Shown piece after piece: positions 1-6,576 of a stretch of 38,638 nt of DNA (position 1 is its first letter; every line of letters begins with the position of its first letter). The position numbers and the translations under genes are program-made. A model generated the notes under the pieces. The model saw nothing but the letters and a program-made list of their open reading frames with translations. It made no database searches and was not told the DNA's origin. Source of the stretch: Clostridia bacterium (GTDB lineage: Bacteria; Bacillota; Clostridia; TANB77; RGIG9151); the NCBI GenBank assembly GCA_017450465.1, contig JAFSUW010000008.1, positions 1 through 38,638 of the forward strand, in the 5' to 3' direction.

Positions 1-100
1 CGCCTTCGGCGCCACCTTCCCCTCGAGGGGAAGGCTTGCGGATAGTGCAAATTTAAAGTCTTCCCCTTGAGGGGAAGATGTCACGAAGTGACAGATGAGG
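1..100. repeat. Dispersed intergenic hairpin repeat
   Basis: Four inverted repeats stand in a row. They are CGCC-TTC-GGCG (1-11), a perfect 20-bp palindrome (15-34), TCTTCCCC-TTGA-GGGGAAGA (59-78) and TGTCAC-GAA-GTGACA (79-93). From general knowledge, combinations of this kind (CTTCCCCTcgAGGGGAAG next to TGTCACTTCGTGACA) recur between genes of many clostridial genomes; this was not searched here. No reading frame is evident. The element may start left of the window. Confidence 0.7.
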
Positions 101-142
101 TGTTTTAATTCTCCCCAACAAACAATAATTTGTAAAAAAATC

Positions 143-182
143 AGAACAAATGTTTGACAAACGTAAAAAAATGTGTTACTCT
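143..182 (+). promoter_or_regulatory. lexA promoter with SOS box
   Basis: AGAACAAATGTTTG at 143-156 matches 13 of 14 positions of the Gram-positive LexA box CGAACRNRYGTTYG. It overlaps the -35 hexamer TTGACA (154-159). Seventeen bases on lies TACTCT (177-182), preceded by TG at 174-175 (extended -10). LexA bound here would cover the -35, so lexA is probably autoregulated. The transcript would start close to 189, giving an extremely short leader. Confidence 0.8.
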
Positions 183-199
183 AATATAGGGTGATTAAA

Positions 200-814
200 T
201 TGTCAAAAAAATCTATTGAAAAAAGAGAAGAAATATTAAATTTTGTTAATTCATATATACGTGAAAACGGCTATCCACCATCAATTCGTGAAATATGTAA
301 GGGAGTTTCATTAAGTTCCACATCTACAGTACATGCACACTTAAAAACCTTAACAGAAGAAGGGTTAATTCAAAAAGCTGGTTCCAAATCACGTGGTATA
401 AAAATAGTAAATAACGAAGTAGAAATGGCAACTGAAGATGAAGTTGTTAATATACCAGTAGTAGGTAAAGTAGCAGCAGGTTCTCCAATACTTGCAACCG
501 AAAATTTGGAACGTTATTTTCCAGTTCCAACCGACTTTGTAGGAAATGTAAAGTCGTTTATGTTAAAAGTAAAAGGCGAAAGTATGATAGAAGCAGGTAT
601 ATTTGATGGCGACTATATCATAGTAAAACAACAAGCGGTAGCTAATAATGGTGAAATAGTAGTTGCCTTAATTGGTGATGAAGCAACAGTAAAAACATTC
701 TATAAAGAAAAAGACCATATACGTTTACAACCTGAAAATCACACAATGGAGCCAATTATAGTAAAAGAAGTAGTAATACTTGGTAAGGTAGCAGGTGTTA
801 TAAGGAAATTGTAA
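200..814 (+). CDS. lexA: LexA, SOS transcriptional repressor and self-cleaving protease
   Basis: LexA represses DNA-damage genes and is inactivated when RecA filaments stimulate its self-cleavage. A winged helix-turn-helix occupies the first 70 residues or so (GYPPSIREI, then SSTSTVHAHL). It is followed by the Ala-Gly cleavage site in VAAGSP and a serine-lysine protease domain. Counting from GTG 191, the scissile pair is A96-G97, the nucleophile is S131 (KGESMIEAG) and the base is K168 (DEATVKTF). I place the start at TTG 200 because AGGGTGA at 188-194 is a well-spaced ribosome site for it; GTG 191 would have none. The protein is then 204 residues, normal for LexA. An SOS box covers its promoter. 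Confidence 0.95.
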   Translation: MSKKSIEKREEILNFVNSYIRENGYPPSIREICKGVSLSSTSTVHAHLKTLTEEGLIQKAGSKSRGIKIVNNEVEMATEDEVVNIPVVGKVAAGSPILATENLERYFPVPTDFVGNVKSFMLKVKGESMIEAGIFDGDYIIVKQQAVANNGEIVVALIGDEATVKTFYKEKDHIRLQPENHTMEPIIVKEVVILGKVAGVIRKL

Positions 815-830
815 ATTGATATTTAATGTA

Positions 831-857
831 GGGGCGATTATTAATCGCCCTTATTAT
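831..857 (+). terminator. lexA terminator hairpin (GGGCGAT family)
   Basis: GGGCGAT (832-838) pairs with ATCGCCC (844-850), and T-rich sequence follows. The same GTAGGGGCGATTA...ATCGCCC block recurs after the serpin gene (9115) and after ftsZ (29221). Confidence 0.65.
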
Positions 858-868
858 TATGCAATTTA

Positions 869-896
869 TTGACATTTTTTGGTTTTGTGATATAAT
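869..896 (+). promoter_or_regulatory. Promoter of the ankyrin-protein unit
   Basis: TTGACA (869-874) is followed by a 16-bp spacer and a perfect TATAAT (891-896). TTTACATAA follows, which is the reverse complement of the TTATGTAAA found at the -10 of several minus-strand island promoters. Confidence 0.75.
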
Positions 897-944
897 TTAC
901 ATAAGATAATGCAAATTATCAACTTCATAATCTTGGAGGGTCGT

Positions 945-1232
945 ATGAATACGCTTAGCATTCAGAAACTTTCCCGGGAGGAATGGGAGGAGAAGGTAGA
1001 GTTCTTTAAAGATAAAGTCATAGATGAGCCTGACATTAAGGACGAAACCGGAACTACATTCCTTTACTGGGCAGTGCTGCAAGGTAGTTTTAAGTATGTG
1101 GTTGCACTTCTTTACAGAGGCGCGAACCCAAACATCCACACCAAAGATGGTGATTGTCCCGTTGCGCTTGCCATTCGGTTGGGCAATTGGGATATGGTAA
1201 ACTTACTTGAGACGTTTGGAGGCATGTGTTGA
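945..1232 (+). CDS. Small ankyrin-repeat protein
   Basis: A 95-residue cytoplasmic protein. The N-terminal 30 residues are charged and helical. About two ankyrin repeats follow: GTTFLYWAVLQGSFKYVVAL with LLYRGANPNIHTKDGD, then CPVALAIRLGNWDMVNLLET. Ankyrin repeats bind other proteins; the partner is unknown. The start is ATG 945 because GGAGGG (935-940) lies just upstream; the in-frame ATG 909 has no ribosome site. It forms a unit with the gene at 1251, 18 bp downstream. Base composition (gaggaatgggaggagaag and similar) is clearly richer in G and C than lexA or the DUF853 gene, which suggests recent acquisition. Confidence 0.8.
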   Translation: MNTLSIQKLSREEWEEKVEFFKDKVIDEPDIKDETGTTFLYWAVLQGSFKYVVALLYRGANPNIHTKDGDCPVALAIRLGNWDMVNLLETFGGMC

Positions 1233-1250
1233 GTTAAATAAGGAGGTCGT

Positions 1251-1799
1251 ATGGCAGAAAAAGAGATAAGGGCATTGATGACTGGAGGTTATGTCTTCCA
1301 AGAATCCAACGAGCCAGACGTTTTTTACTTCTATCGGGAAGATGAAAAAGAGCTGACCGAAGAAGAAATTTCGACAACAGCGGTTGAAATGTTTCAAGAA
1401 TACATTTTCGAGCGTATGTTGGCAGGTGAGATAAAAAACCAGAAGGTGAAATCTGACAGCATCAAGACGGTGGTTTCTAAAAACGGAAAATTCTTAAGAA
1501 TTATCGTTGAAGAAAACCAGATTATGCCACTTGATGAAGAAGATGATGACATTCCAAAGGCATTCGAAAAAGCATTCCAGGAGTACGAGGAAAAGGCAAA
1601 ACATTCCGAGAATGTATCAATTGATGATATTAACGCCAAGTTAAGAAAAATCATTGATTCAGGACCGGATGAGCCATATGAAGAAATTGAGGCGACCCTG
1701 CATTTTGGTTCGGACAGAAGCTGGGGCTATGACTACCATTCATCTTCGCACAAAAGTGGACTCATAAGAAAGTTGGCCAAAATATTTAGGGGCAGGTAG
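1251..1799 (+). CDS. Acidic protein of unknown function
   Basis: I do not recognise this 182-residue protein. It has no signal peptide or membrane segment. An acidic run (PLDEEDDDIPKAFEKAFQEYEEKAK) sits in the middle, the region around it is predicted helical, and the C-terminus is basic (SGLIRKLAKIFRGR). The start is ATG 1251 with AAGGAGG at 1240-1246. It follows the ankyrin gene and a terminator overlaps its stop, so the two form a closed transcription unit. Composition resembles the ankyrin gene and the minus-strand island, not the low-GC neighbours. The pair may act together, but nothing in the sequence shows how. Confidence 0.75.
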   Translation: MAEKEIRALMTGGYVFQESNEPDVFYFYREDEKELTEEEISTTAVEMFQEYIFERMLAGEIKNQKVKSDSIKTVVSKNGKFLRIIVEENQIMPLDEEDDDIPKAFEKAFQEYEEKAKHSENVSIDDINAKLRKIIDSGPDEPYEEIEATLHFGSDRSWGYDYHSSSHKSGLIRKLAKIFRGR

Positions 1800-1816
1800 G
1801 CATACCTGCCTTTTTG
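1791..1816 (+). terminator. Intrinsic terminator
   Basis: GGCAGGTA (1791-1798), loop GGCA, TACCTGCC (1803-1810), then TTTTTG. The stem includes the stop codon of the gene at 1251. Confidence 0.9.
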
Positions 1817-1844
1817 TTTTGTTTAATTTAAATTAAATTATATC

Positions 1845-1873
1845 TTGCAAAAATATGTTTTTTAAAATAAAAT
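1845..1873 (+). promoter_or_regulatory. Promoter of the DUF853 ATPase gene
   Basis: TTGCAA (1845-1850), a 17-bp spacer, TAAAAT (1868-1873). It lies between the preceding terminator and the ribosome site GGAAAGGAAG. Confidence 0.65.
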
Positions 1874-1905
1874 AATTATAGAAAATTAGGAAAGGAAGTA
1901 TCGTT

Positions 1906-3480
1906 ATGTTTATTGATGATAAAATTTTAATTGGTAAAAACGATGAAAAAGAGTTATTTATTTTACCTAGCATGGCAAACCGTCATGGGCTCATTACTGG
2001 TGCTTCAGGAAGTGGTAAAACAATTACAGTTAAAGTAATGGCAGAAAGTTTCTCGTCTGCTGGAGTACCTGTTTTTGTATCAGATATAAAAGGAGATTTA
2101 TCAGGAACTTGCTTACCTGGTGAAATGACTGAAAAAATAGCTGGAAGATTAACAAATATAAACATAGACCCAAATTCGTTTGCAACAAAAGGTTTCCCAG
2201 TTGTATTTTGGGATGTTTTTGGAAAAGATGGTCATCCAATAAGAGCAACGGTAGAGAGTATTGGAGTTACAATAATGTCACGTATGCTTGGCCTTTCCGA
2301 AGCACAAGAAGGAGTTTTAGCAATAGCATTTAAGGTATCTAAAGATAAAAATATGCGTCTTGTAGATTTAAAAGACCTTAGAGTATTGCTTCAATATATA
2401 GGAGATAATAGACAAGACTTTACAATGTCTTATGGAAATGTAGCACCACAGACAGTAGGTTCAATTCAAAGAAGCATACTAGCACTTCAAGAGCAGGGCG
2501 GAGATGTATTCTTTGGTGAGCCAGCACTAGATATAAATGACTTTTTAAGAGTAAATGCAAATGGCTTTGGTAATGTTAATATACTTGAATGTGTTGAACT
2601 ATTTAAGCAACCAAAACTTTATTCTTGCTTTATGCTTTGGTTACTTACAGCACTTAATAACACGTTACCTGAAGTTGGCGATTTACCAAAACCAAAGATT
2701 GTATTCTTCTTTGATGAAGCACACTTATTATTTGATGATATGCCAAAATATATGCTTACAAATGTAATTCAAGTTGTAAAATTAATTCGTTCAAAAGGTA
2801 TTGGTCTATACTTTATATCACAAACACCAAAGGATATACCAGATGAAATACTCGCACAACTTGGTAATAGGACACAACATACACTTCGTGCGTATACTCC
2901 AGCAGATCAAAAAATTGTAAAGGCAGTTGCAAGTTCTTTTAGAGTAAATCCTAATTTCGATACTGAAGAAGCAATTATGGGGCTTGGAACTGGTGAAGCA
3001 GTTATATCTTACTCTAATGAAAAAGGAGAACCAAATATCGTTGAAAAGGCAACAATACTTCCACCACAAAGCATGATGGGTGCGATAGATGATTCTACAC
3101 GTCTTATGGTAATGTCTAGAAGTGAATTTAGGGGTAAATATGAAGTAGCAGTAGATAATGAAACTGCATACGAAAAAATAACCGCTGAAGTTACAGCTAA
3201 AAAAGAGGAAGAAGAAGCAAGAAAAGCTGAGGAAGAAAAAGCAAAACTTGAAGCACAAAAAGCAAAAGAAGAAGCAAAATTAGAGGCACAAAAAGCCAAA
3301 GAAGAACTTCAAAAAGCAAAACTTGAAGCACAGAAAGCAAAGGCAGAAGAGCAAAAGAAGAAAGCGACTGCAAAGAAAAAATCAAGATTAGATAAGGCAA
3401 TAGACAGTGCGGCAACCTCAGCAGCAAGGTCGCTTGGTACAAAAGTAGTAAATAAAGTGTTTAAGAATTTATTTAAATAA
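1906..3480 (+). CDS. HerA-like helicase/ATPase, DUF853 family
   Basis: A 524-residue P-loop ATPase of the DUF853 (YjgR-like) branch of the HerA/FtsK group, which are hexameric ring motors that move DNA. The N-terminus reads ILIGKNDEKELFILPSMANRHGLITGASGSGKT; the Walker A motif is residues 32-39. It continues VPVFVSDIKGDLSG, typical of the family. Walker B is FFFDEAHLL with DEAH at 270-273, and FISQTPKDIPDEIL follows. Residues about 427-490 form a repetitive Lys/Glu/Ala coiled coil (KAKEEAKLEAQKAK), before a basic tail. ATG 1906 has a good ribosome site. It has its own promoter and terminator, and its host-like low GC separates two GC-richer blocks. The physiological role of DUF853 proteins is not established. 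Confidence 0.9.
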   Translation: MFIDDKILIGKNDEKELFILPSMANRHGLITGASGSGKTITVKVMAESFSSAGVPVFVSDIKGDLSGTCLPGEMTEKIAGRLTNINIDPNSFATKGFPVVFWDVFGKDGHPIRATVESIGVTIMSRMLGLSEAQEGVLAIAFKVSKDKNMRLVDLKDLRVLLQYIGDNRQDFTMSYGNVAPQTVGSIQRSILALQEQGGDVFFGEPALDINDFLRVNANGFGNVNILECVELFKQPKLYSCFMLWLLTALNNTLPEVGDLPKPKIVFFFDEAHLLFDDMPKYMLTNVIQVVKLIRSKGIGLYFISQTPKDIPDEILAQLGNRTQHTLRAYTPADQKIVKAVASSFRVNPNFDTEEAIMGLGTGEAVISYSNEKGEPNIVEKATILPPQSMMGAIDDSTRLMVMSRSEFRGKYEVAVDNETAYEKITAEVTAKKEEEEARKAEEEKAKLEAQKAKEEAKLEAQKAKEELQKAKLEAQKAKAEEQKKKATAKKKSRLDKAIDSAATSAARSLGTKVVNKVFKNLFK

Positions 3481-3488
3481 AAAAAGAG

Positions 3489-3515
3489 CCCCTAGTGTGA
3501 ACTAGGGGTTTTATT
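3489..3515. terminator. Bidirectional terminator between convergent genes
   Basis: CCCCTAGT (3489-3496), loop GTGA, ACTAGGGG (3501-3508), then TTTTATTTT on the plus strand. A run of A upstream (3478-3485) gives a T-run on the minus strand. It can end the DUF853 gene and the island gene at 3516. Confidence 0.9.
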
Positions 3516-4076
3516 TTAGTATGCACAGCTGTAGTTTTCGTAATCGTCTTCGTCTTCTTCGTCGAAACTCGGTTCGGGAGTCGTATAGTCGTAAGTGAGT
3601 TCGTTGAATGCATCTGCGACGTCCTTTTCGACGATTGCATTGATAATGATAATTTCACCAATGCTATAGGGTGACGAAAAGGTTTCGAAAGATGTAGCGA
3701 TGGAAAATGCCAGAACGCTCATGGAGGCCAGAATAAATTCGGCGTTTTCGTCGTTGCGGATTGTGAAACGGACAAGGCATAAGTCTTTTTCCGGAAAAGC
3801 AACTTCACCTTCTTCGAGAGTCTGTTCTTCGAAGAGCTTGGTGTTTAAGAGGAGCGGAACTTGCGAGTTGGTTTTCAGGGTTCTTTCTCGTCTTGCACCT
3901 TCATGTTCCTCAAGAACAATGTGAGTTACGTCGCACATGTAGCGAGTTTTTGCCACATAGCAGTGGTTCTCATGGGGATAGTAGGTGTAGCCGAGGATAG
4001 GGGACATTGATGCACGGACGTGGTTGTCTGAGGTTTTTGCAAACTGTAGTGTGCGACATTCAAAAACCTTTTTCAT
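3516..4076 (-). CDS. Island small protein 1, unknown function
   Basis: Not recognised; 186 residues, no signal peptide or membrane segment. It opens MKKVFECRTLQFAK, like the MEKLYKCYTLHTG and MKNYYKCYCLHTF starts of the next two genes. It contains the island's shared core, a beta strand (LCLVRFTIR) followed by a helix, here with strand IGEIIIINAIV and helix VADAFNEL. The tail is very acidic (SFDEEDEDDYEN). ATG 4076 has AGGAG 8 bases upstream and the gene has its own promoter. Its leader shares the stretch GGGTCGTTTAATCAGAAAGG, almost intact, with the next gene. I infer divergent paralogy with its neighbours. A protein-protein or surface-sensing role would be a guess. Confidence 0.75.
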   Translation of the reverse strand: MKKVFECRTLQFAKTSDNHVRASMSPILGYTYYPHENHCYVAKTRYMCDVTHIVLEEHEGARRERTLKTNSQVPLLLNTKLFEEQTLEEGEVAFPEKDLCLVRFTIRNDENAEFILASMSVLAFSIATSFETFSSPYSIGEIIIINAIVEKDVADAFNELTYDYTTPEPSFDEEDEDDYENYSCAY

Positions 4077-4146
4077 ATAAACTCCTTTCTGATTAAACGA
4101 CCCTGTGCCTTATTCTGCCAGTTTGTGAGCGAATTCTAACAAATAC

Positions 4147-4175
4147 ACTTTACATAAAAATAGGCAAAATGTCAA
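4147..4175 (-). promoter_or_regulatory. Promoter of island gene 1
   Basis: On the minus strand, TTGACA (4175-4170), a 17-bp spacer ending TTATG, then TAAAGT (4152-4147). The same layout with TTATGTAAACT occurs upstream of 5993 and 7255. Confidence 0.8.
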
Positions 4176-4186
4176 GATTTATAAGC

Positions 4187-4215
4187 AAAAAAATAGGAGA
4201 GAGCGAACTCTCTCC
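4187..4215 (-). terminator. Terminator of island gene 2
   Basis: On the minus strand, GGAGAGAG, loop TTCG, CTCTCTCC, then TATTTTTTT. A compact intrinsic terminator right after the stop at 4223. Confidence 0.9.
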
Positions 4216-4222
4216 TTAAAAT

Positions 4223-4786
4223 TTAACAAAGGCTTAATTTTCTCATAGAGTACGAGTATTTTAAGACGGAATTGAAATGCTCTAAAAACTTTTCTGTGCC
4301 ACAATTTGTGACTGCCGTGAAACTGATGATATCAAACTCAGGAAAATTGTAAATATGGCTTTCAAGAGCATCGATGTAGTGGAAAAGATTGACGATAAGA
4401 AGATCGATAACGTCGTTTTCGAAGGGGTCATTGTATTCATGTGCGAAGCTTACAACAAAACCTTCGGCAGGTTCAATTACAGTATCAGCTTTTGGAGTTA
4501 CGGTAATAAAACGCTCGTGGTTGAAGTCGTAAATCCAATGTTGTTTAGAGGGCCTTTCGGTATCATCCAGAACGACACTGAAGAGATTCCCCGGTCCATT
4601 TGTTGTAATGATTTTGTTTTTGTTTTTTTCGGAAAAGTAAATACCTTCCTCAAGTCTGCCGAACAAAGGTTTTTCTTCCTTTGGATATTTTACCAAAGGA
4701 GTAGTTCTGATGGCTTCTTCAAGGCTTTTGGCTACAGGTTTCTTTTCACCTGTGTGCAAAGTATAGCACTTATAGAGCTTTTCCAT
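4223..4786 (-). CDS. Island small protein 2, unknown function
   Basis: Not recognised; 187 residues and soluble. The start is MEKLYKCYTLHTGEKKP. The second half has the family core: strand GFVVSFAHEY, helix DVIDLLIVNLFHYIDALES, strand IISFTAVTN, helix EKFLEHFNSVLKYSY. The FTAVTN-x4-FL-x-x-F pattern is shared almost exactly with island gene 3 (FTAVTNLTPNEFLREF), so these two are clear homologues of one another. An acidic/Gly segment NGPGNLFSVVLDDTE precedes the core. ATG 4786 with AGGAC upstream. It has its own promoter and a hairpin-forming leader (about 4826-4848). Function unknown. Confidence 0.75.
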   Translation of the reverse strand: MEKLYKCYTLHTGEKKPVAKSLEEAIRTTPLVKYPKEEKPLFGRLEEGIYFSEKNKNKIITTNGPGNLFSVVLDDTERPSKQHWIYDFNHERFITVTPKADTVIEPAEGFVVSFAHEYNDPFENDVIDLLIVNLFHYIDALESHIYNFPEFDIISFTAVTNCGTEKFLEHFNSVLKYSYSMRKLSLC

Positions 4787-4858
4787 TGCAAAGTCCTTTC
4801 TGATTAAACGTCTCTGCGTTAGATAGAGTAGCAGTATTTATACTACTCGTTTGCATAT

Positions 4859-4887
4859 AAGATATACGATAAATTAAATTTTGTCAA
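4859..4887 (-). promoter_or_regulatory. Promoter of island gene 2
   Basis: On the minus strand, TTGACA (4887-4882), 17 bp, TATCTT (4864-4859). It begins 3 bp after the stop codon of gene 3 (4890) with no terminator between, so gene 2 may also be read through from gene 3. Confidence 0.7.
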
Positions 4888-4889
4888 CC

Positions 4890-5381
4890 CTATAATATGT
4901 GAAGGTCTTGTATATCTTTTGTTTTTTGGTTGAATTCACGTAAAAATTCATTTGGGGTTAAGTTCGTGACCGCAGTAAATAGAATGTAATCTACGGTTGA
5001 AACAGTAAAAGTGTAGCTATCTAATGCATAGAAACAGTGCGACATTGCAGACAGTAGCTTTTCTACGATGCTTTTGTCGTATGATGTGTTGAATAAAAGA
5101 CAAAACCTTAAAACAAACCCTTTTGCTGGTTCAAAGTCTTCAGTTTTTTTAGAAATAACTTCGTTAAACCTATACTGATTAAAGTGGTAGGTGTCATTAA
5201 TCGGTGAAATGTTTTCGGTGTCTTCAAGTATTATTTCTTTTACATAGCGGTCAGCATCGTGGTTTAGTAGATTAGATGAGTACTTTTCATTTTTTAAAAT
5301 GCGGAAACCATGTTTTAAGGCGCTCGTTGTAGGAACAACCCTAAAAGTGTGCAAACAATAGCATTTATAGTAGTTTTTCAT
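4890..5381 (-). CDS. Island small protein 3, unknown function
   Basis: Not recognised; 163 residues and soluble. It starts MKNYYKCYCLHTFRVVPTTS. It carries the same C-terminal arrangement as gene 2: GFVLRFCLLFN, helix SIVEKLLSAMSHCFYALDS, strand VDYILFTAVTN, helix NEFLREFNQKTKDI. ATG 5381 with AAAGGA upstream; the stop is TAG. Its leader ends GCAGGGTCGTCCTTTAATAAAGAAAGGA, close to the leaders of genes 1 and 2, which points to tandem duplication including the 5' region. Lower in GC than genes 4-7. Function unknown. Confidence 0.75.
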   Translation of the reverse strand: MKNYYKCYCLHTFRVVPTTSALKHGFRILKNEKYSSNLLNHDADRYVKEIILEDTENISPINDTYHFNQYRFNEVISKKTEDFEPAKGFVLRFCLLFNTSYDKSIVEKLLSAMSHCFYALDSYTFTVSTVDYILFTAVTNLTPNEFLREFNQKTKDIQDLHIL

Positions 5382-5453
5382 AATAAATCCTTTCTTTATT
5401 AAAGGACGACCCTGCGTTTTATGGCAGTAGGTGAAACGTTTTCATCTATCTAC

Positions 5454-5482
5454 AATTTATATGAATGTTTTATAGTTGTCAA
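5454..5482 (-). promoter_or_regulatory. Promoter of island gene 3
   Basis: On the minus strand, TTGACA (5482-5477), 17 bp, TAAATT (5459-5454). Confidence 0.75.
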
Positions 5483-5492
5483 ATGTAAATTT

Positions 5493-5531
5493 GCAAAAAA
5501 AAGCAAGGTTACCTTGGTAGGTTAACCTTGC
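5493..5531 (-). terminator. Terminator downstream of island gene 4
   Basis: On the minus strand, GCAAGGTTA (5531-5523) pairs with TAACCTTGC (5511-5503), followed by eight T. It lies about 70 bp after the stop at 5601. Confidence 0.9.
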
Positions 5532-5539
5532 AGTAGGGT

Positions 5540-5593
5540 ATGAGCCGGAAGTTGTTTTTAGGTTCGCATTTGTAGCGTTTCCTTCCGACTCAT
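5540..5593 (-). other. Long stem-loop in the 3' untranslated region of island gene 4
   Basis: ATGAGYCGGAAG (5593-5582 on the minus strand) pairs over 12 bases (one G-U) with CTTCCGGCTCAT (5551-5540). The 30-base loop holds a small CGC/GCG inner stem. It sits between the stop codon and the terminator. It could stabilise the mRNA end or be part of a small RNA; the sequence alone does not tell. Confidence 0.55.
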
Positions 5594-5600
5594 CATTTGT

Positions 5601-5993
5601 TCACCGTCCGTGCTTTCTACGGACTTTCTTCACCTTCTCCACGAAGTCGGTATTCACCTTTCCATCCAGGGGTACCAGGTAAACATTAATGGCAGAGGCA
5701 TCCTCGAGGTAATTGCAGTACGGGAATGCCGCAACCGCCTTGCAGAAGCTTGCCATTTCTTCGAGGGCACGGTAGGTGGTGGGGTCGTGGGAGCTCATGC
5801 CAGGGTGGAAGTCGAGGATGACGGTCAGCATTCTATCGCTAGCCTTAATGTCCCCTTCCTTCAGAAAGTACGGTTCTCCGTAGGGACCATTTTGGGTAAA
5901 GATTCTGCGAGCGTCACCGACGGGGATAGTGGTTTGTCTGATTGCGTGGTTGGTGGTTACTTTGGTTTGCTCGCGAAGTTCGAAGTTTTTCAT
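5601..5993 (-). CDS. Island small protein 4, unknown function
   Basis: Not recognised; 130 residues and soluble. It starts MKNFELREQTKVTTNH and contains MLTVILDFHPGMSSHDPTTY, helix RALEEMASFCKAVAAF, strand SAINVYLVPL, and a basic C-terminal helix FVEKVKKVRRKHGR. The strand-helix-strand-helix order matches the rest of the island, but sequence similarity is weaker, so membership is tentative. ATG 5993 has AGGAAGG upstream. This is the most GC-rich gene of the window (many GGC, GTC, CTT and GAC codons). It has a long structured leader and a structured 3' end. The antisense frame over it lacks a ribosome site. Confidence 0.7.
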   Translation of the reverse strand: MKNFELREQTKVTTNHAIRQTTIPVGDARRIFTQNGPYGEPYFLKEGDIKASDRMLTVILDFHPGMSSHDPTTYRALEEMASFCKAVAAFPYCNYLEDASAINVYLVPLDGKVNTDFVEKVKKVRRKHGR

Positions 5994-6007
5994 AGCGTAT
6001 CCTTCCT

Positions 6008-6088
6008 GCGTCCAACGGGACGCGAAAAAGCCACCCAGAATAGTGGTGCTGGGAATGTACGTCCAGCCGCGAAAATTTTCTGAGTGGC
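6008..6088 (-). promoter_or_regulatory. Structured leader of island gene 4, candidate attenuator
   Basis: On the minus strand GCCACTCAGAA (6088-6078) pairs over 11 bases (one G-U) with TTCTGGGTGGC (6040-6030). Inside it, GCTGG pairs with CCAGC. Five T follow (6029-6025), as in an intrinsic terminator. Next comes GCGTCC-CGTT-GGACGC (6023-6008), right before AGGAAGG. GGACG in the first loop region could instead pair with the later CGTCC, breaking both hairpins. This looks like a conditional terminator, but it matches no riboswitch class I know. Confidence 0.5.
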
Positions 6089-6115
6089 CTATTTGCCGAT
6101 TTGCTTATCGTATAT

Positions 6116-6144
6116 AGTTTACATAAGTTTAGATATTTTGTCAA
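6116..6144 (-). promoter_or_regulatory. Promoter of island gene 4
   Basis: On the minus strand, TTGACA (6144-6139), a 17-bp spacer ending TTATG, TAAACT (6121-6116), followed by ATATACG. Identical -35 and -10 to the promoter at 7348-7376. Confidence 0.8.
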
Positions 6145-6151
6145 GTATTTT

Positions 6152-6186
6152 TTAAAAAAATAGTGGCCGATGCTTTATCGACCACT
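6152..6186 (-). terminator. Terminator of the island gene 5-7 operon
   Basis: On the minus strand, AGTGGTCGAT (6186-6177) pairs, with one wobble, with ATCGGCCACT (6171-6162), then ATTTTTTT. The stem contains the stop codon of the gene at 6175. Confidence 0.85.
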
Positions 6187-6564
6187 GGTCATTATTTTTT
6201 CAAACTCCTTTAAGAACTCGTGCGGTTTCATGTCCACGATACCTTCGACGGTAATAGATGTGTCCTCCCACACATTTACAAGATCCGCCATAAGAAAGTG
6301 GAACAATGGGTTAAGTTTGTTGAGGATTTCGATGATTTCCGCATAGTGCTCTTCATCATACGAAAGGTAAAACCTCACGATAAAAGCATCTTTTGAAAGA
6401 TCATCGCCGTTACTTGCGAAGTAGTAGGGGAAGGAGTCGGTTAATGTATCTTCATACATAATGATGTCTTCTTCCCCCACTTTTACAAGTTTTGTTCCCT
6501 TATACTCGTGATCGAAGTTGTGAAATCTCGGAAAGAGGTCACTTTTTAAGGCAAATACTTTCAT
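6175..6564 (-). CDS. Island small protein 5, unknown function
   Basis: Not recognised; 129 residues and soluble. It starts MKVFALKSDLFPRFHNF. The family core is clear: strand AFIVRFYLSYDEE, helix YAEIIEILNKLNPLFHFLMA, strand TSITVEGIVD, helix PHEFLKEFEKIM. EFLKEF matches EFLREF of gene 3, and the F-V-R-F/W strand matches genes 3 and 6. ATG 6564 has GGAGGAATCC directly upstream. It is the last gene of a three-gene operon, 12 bp after gene 6. Function unknown; the fold looks like a small alpha/beta sandwich. Confidence 0.75.
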   Translation of the reverse strand: MKVFALKSDLFPRFHNFDHEYKGTKLVKVGEEDIIMYEDTLTDSFPYYFASNGDDLSKDAFIVRFYLSYDEEHYAEIIEILNKLNPLFHFLMADLVNVWEDTSITVEGIVDMKPHEFLKEFEKIMTSGR

Positions 6565-6576
6565 GGATTCCTCCGT

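Noticed and set aside
945-1799. Toxin-antitoxin pair
   Set aside because: The sizes and order fit, but neither protein carries a motif of a known toxin or antitoxin; the ankyrin repeats alone do not support it.
4355-4807. Open frame of 150 codons on the plus strand over island gene 2
   Set aside because: No ribosome site or promoter; the minus-strand gene explains the sequence and has homologues next to it.
5610-6083. Open frame of 157 codons on the plus strand over island gene 4
   Set aside because: No ribosome site at its start. The minus-strand frame has AGGAAGG, a promoter, a leader and a terminator. GC-rich genes often have long antisense frames.
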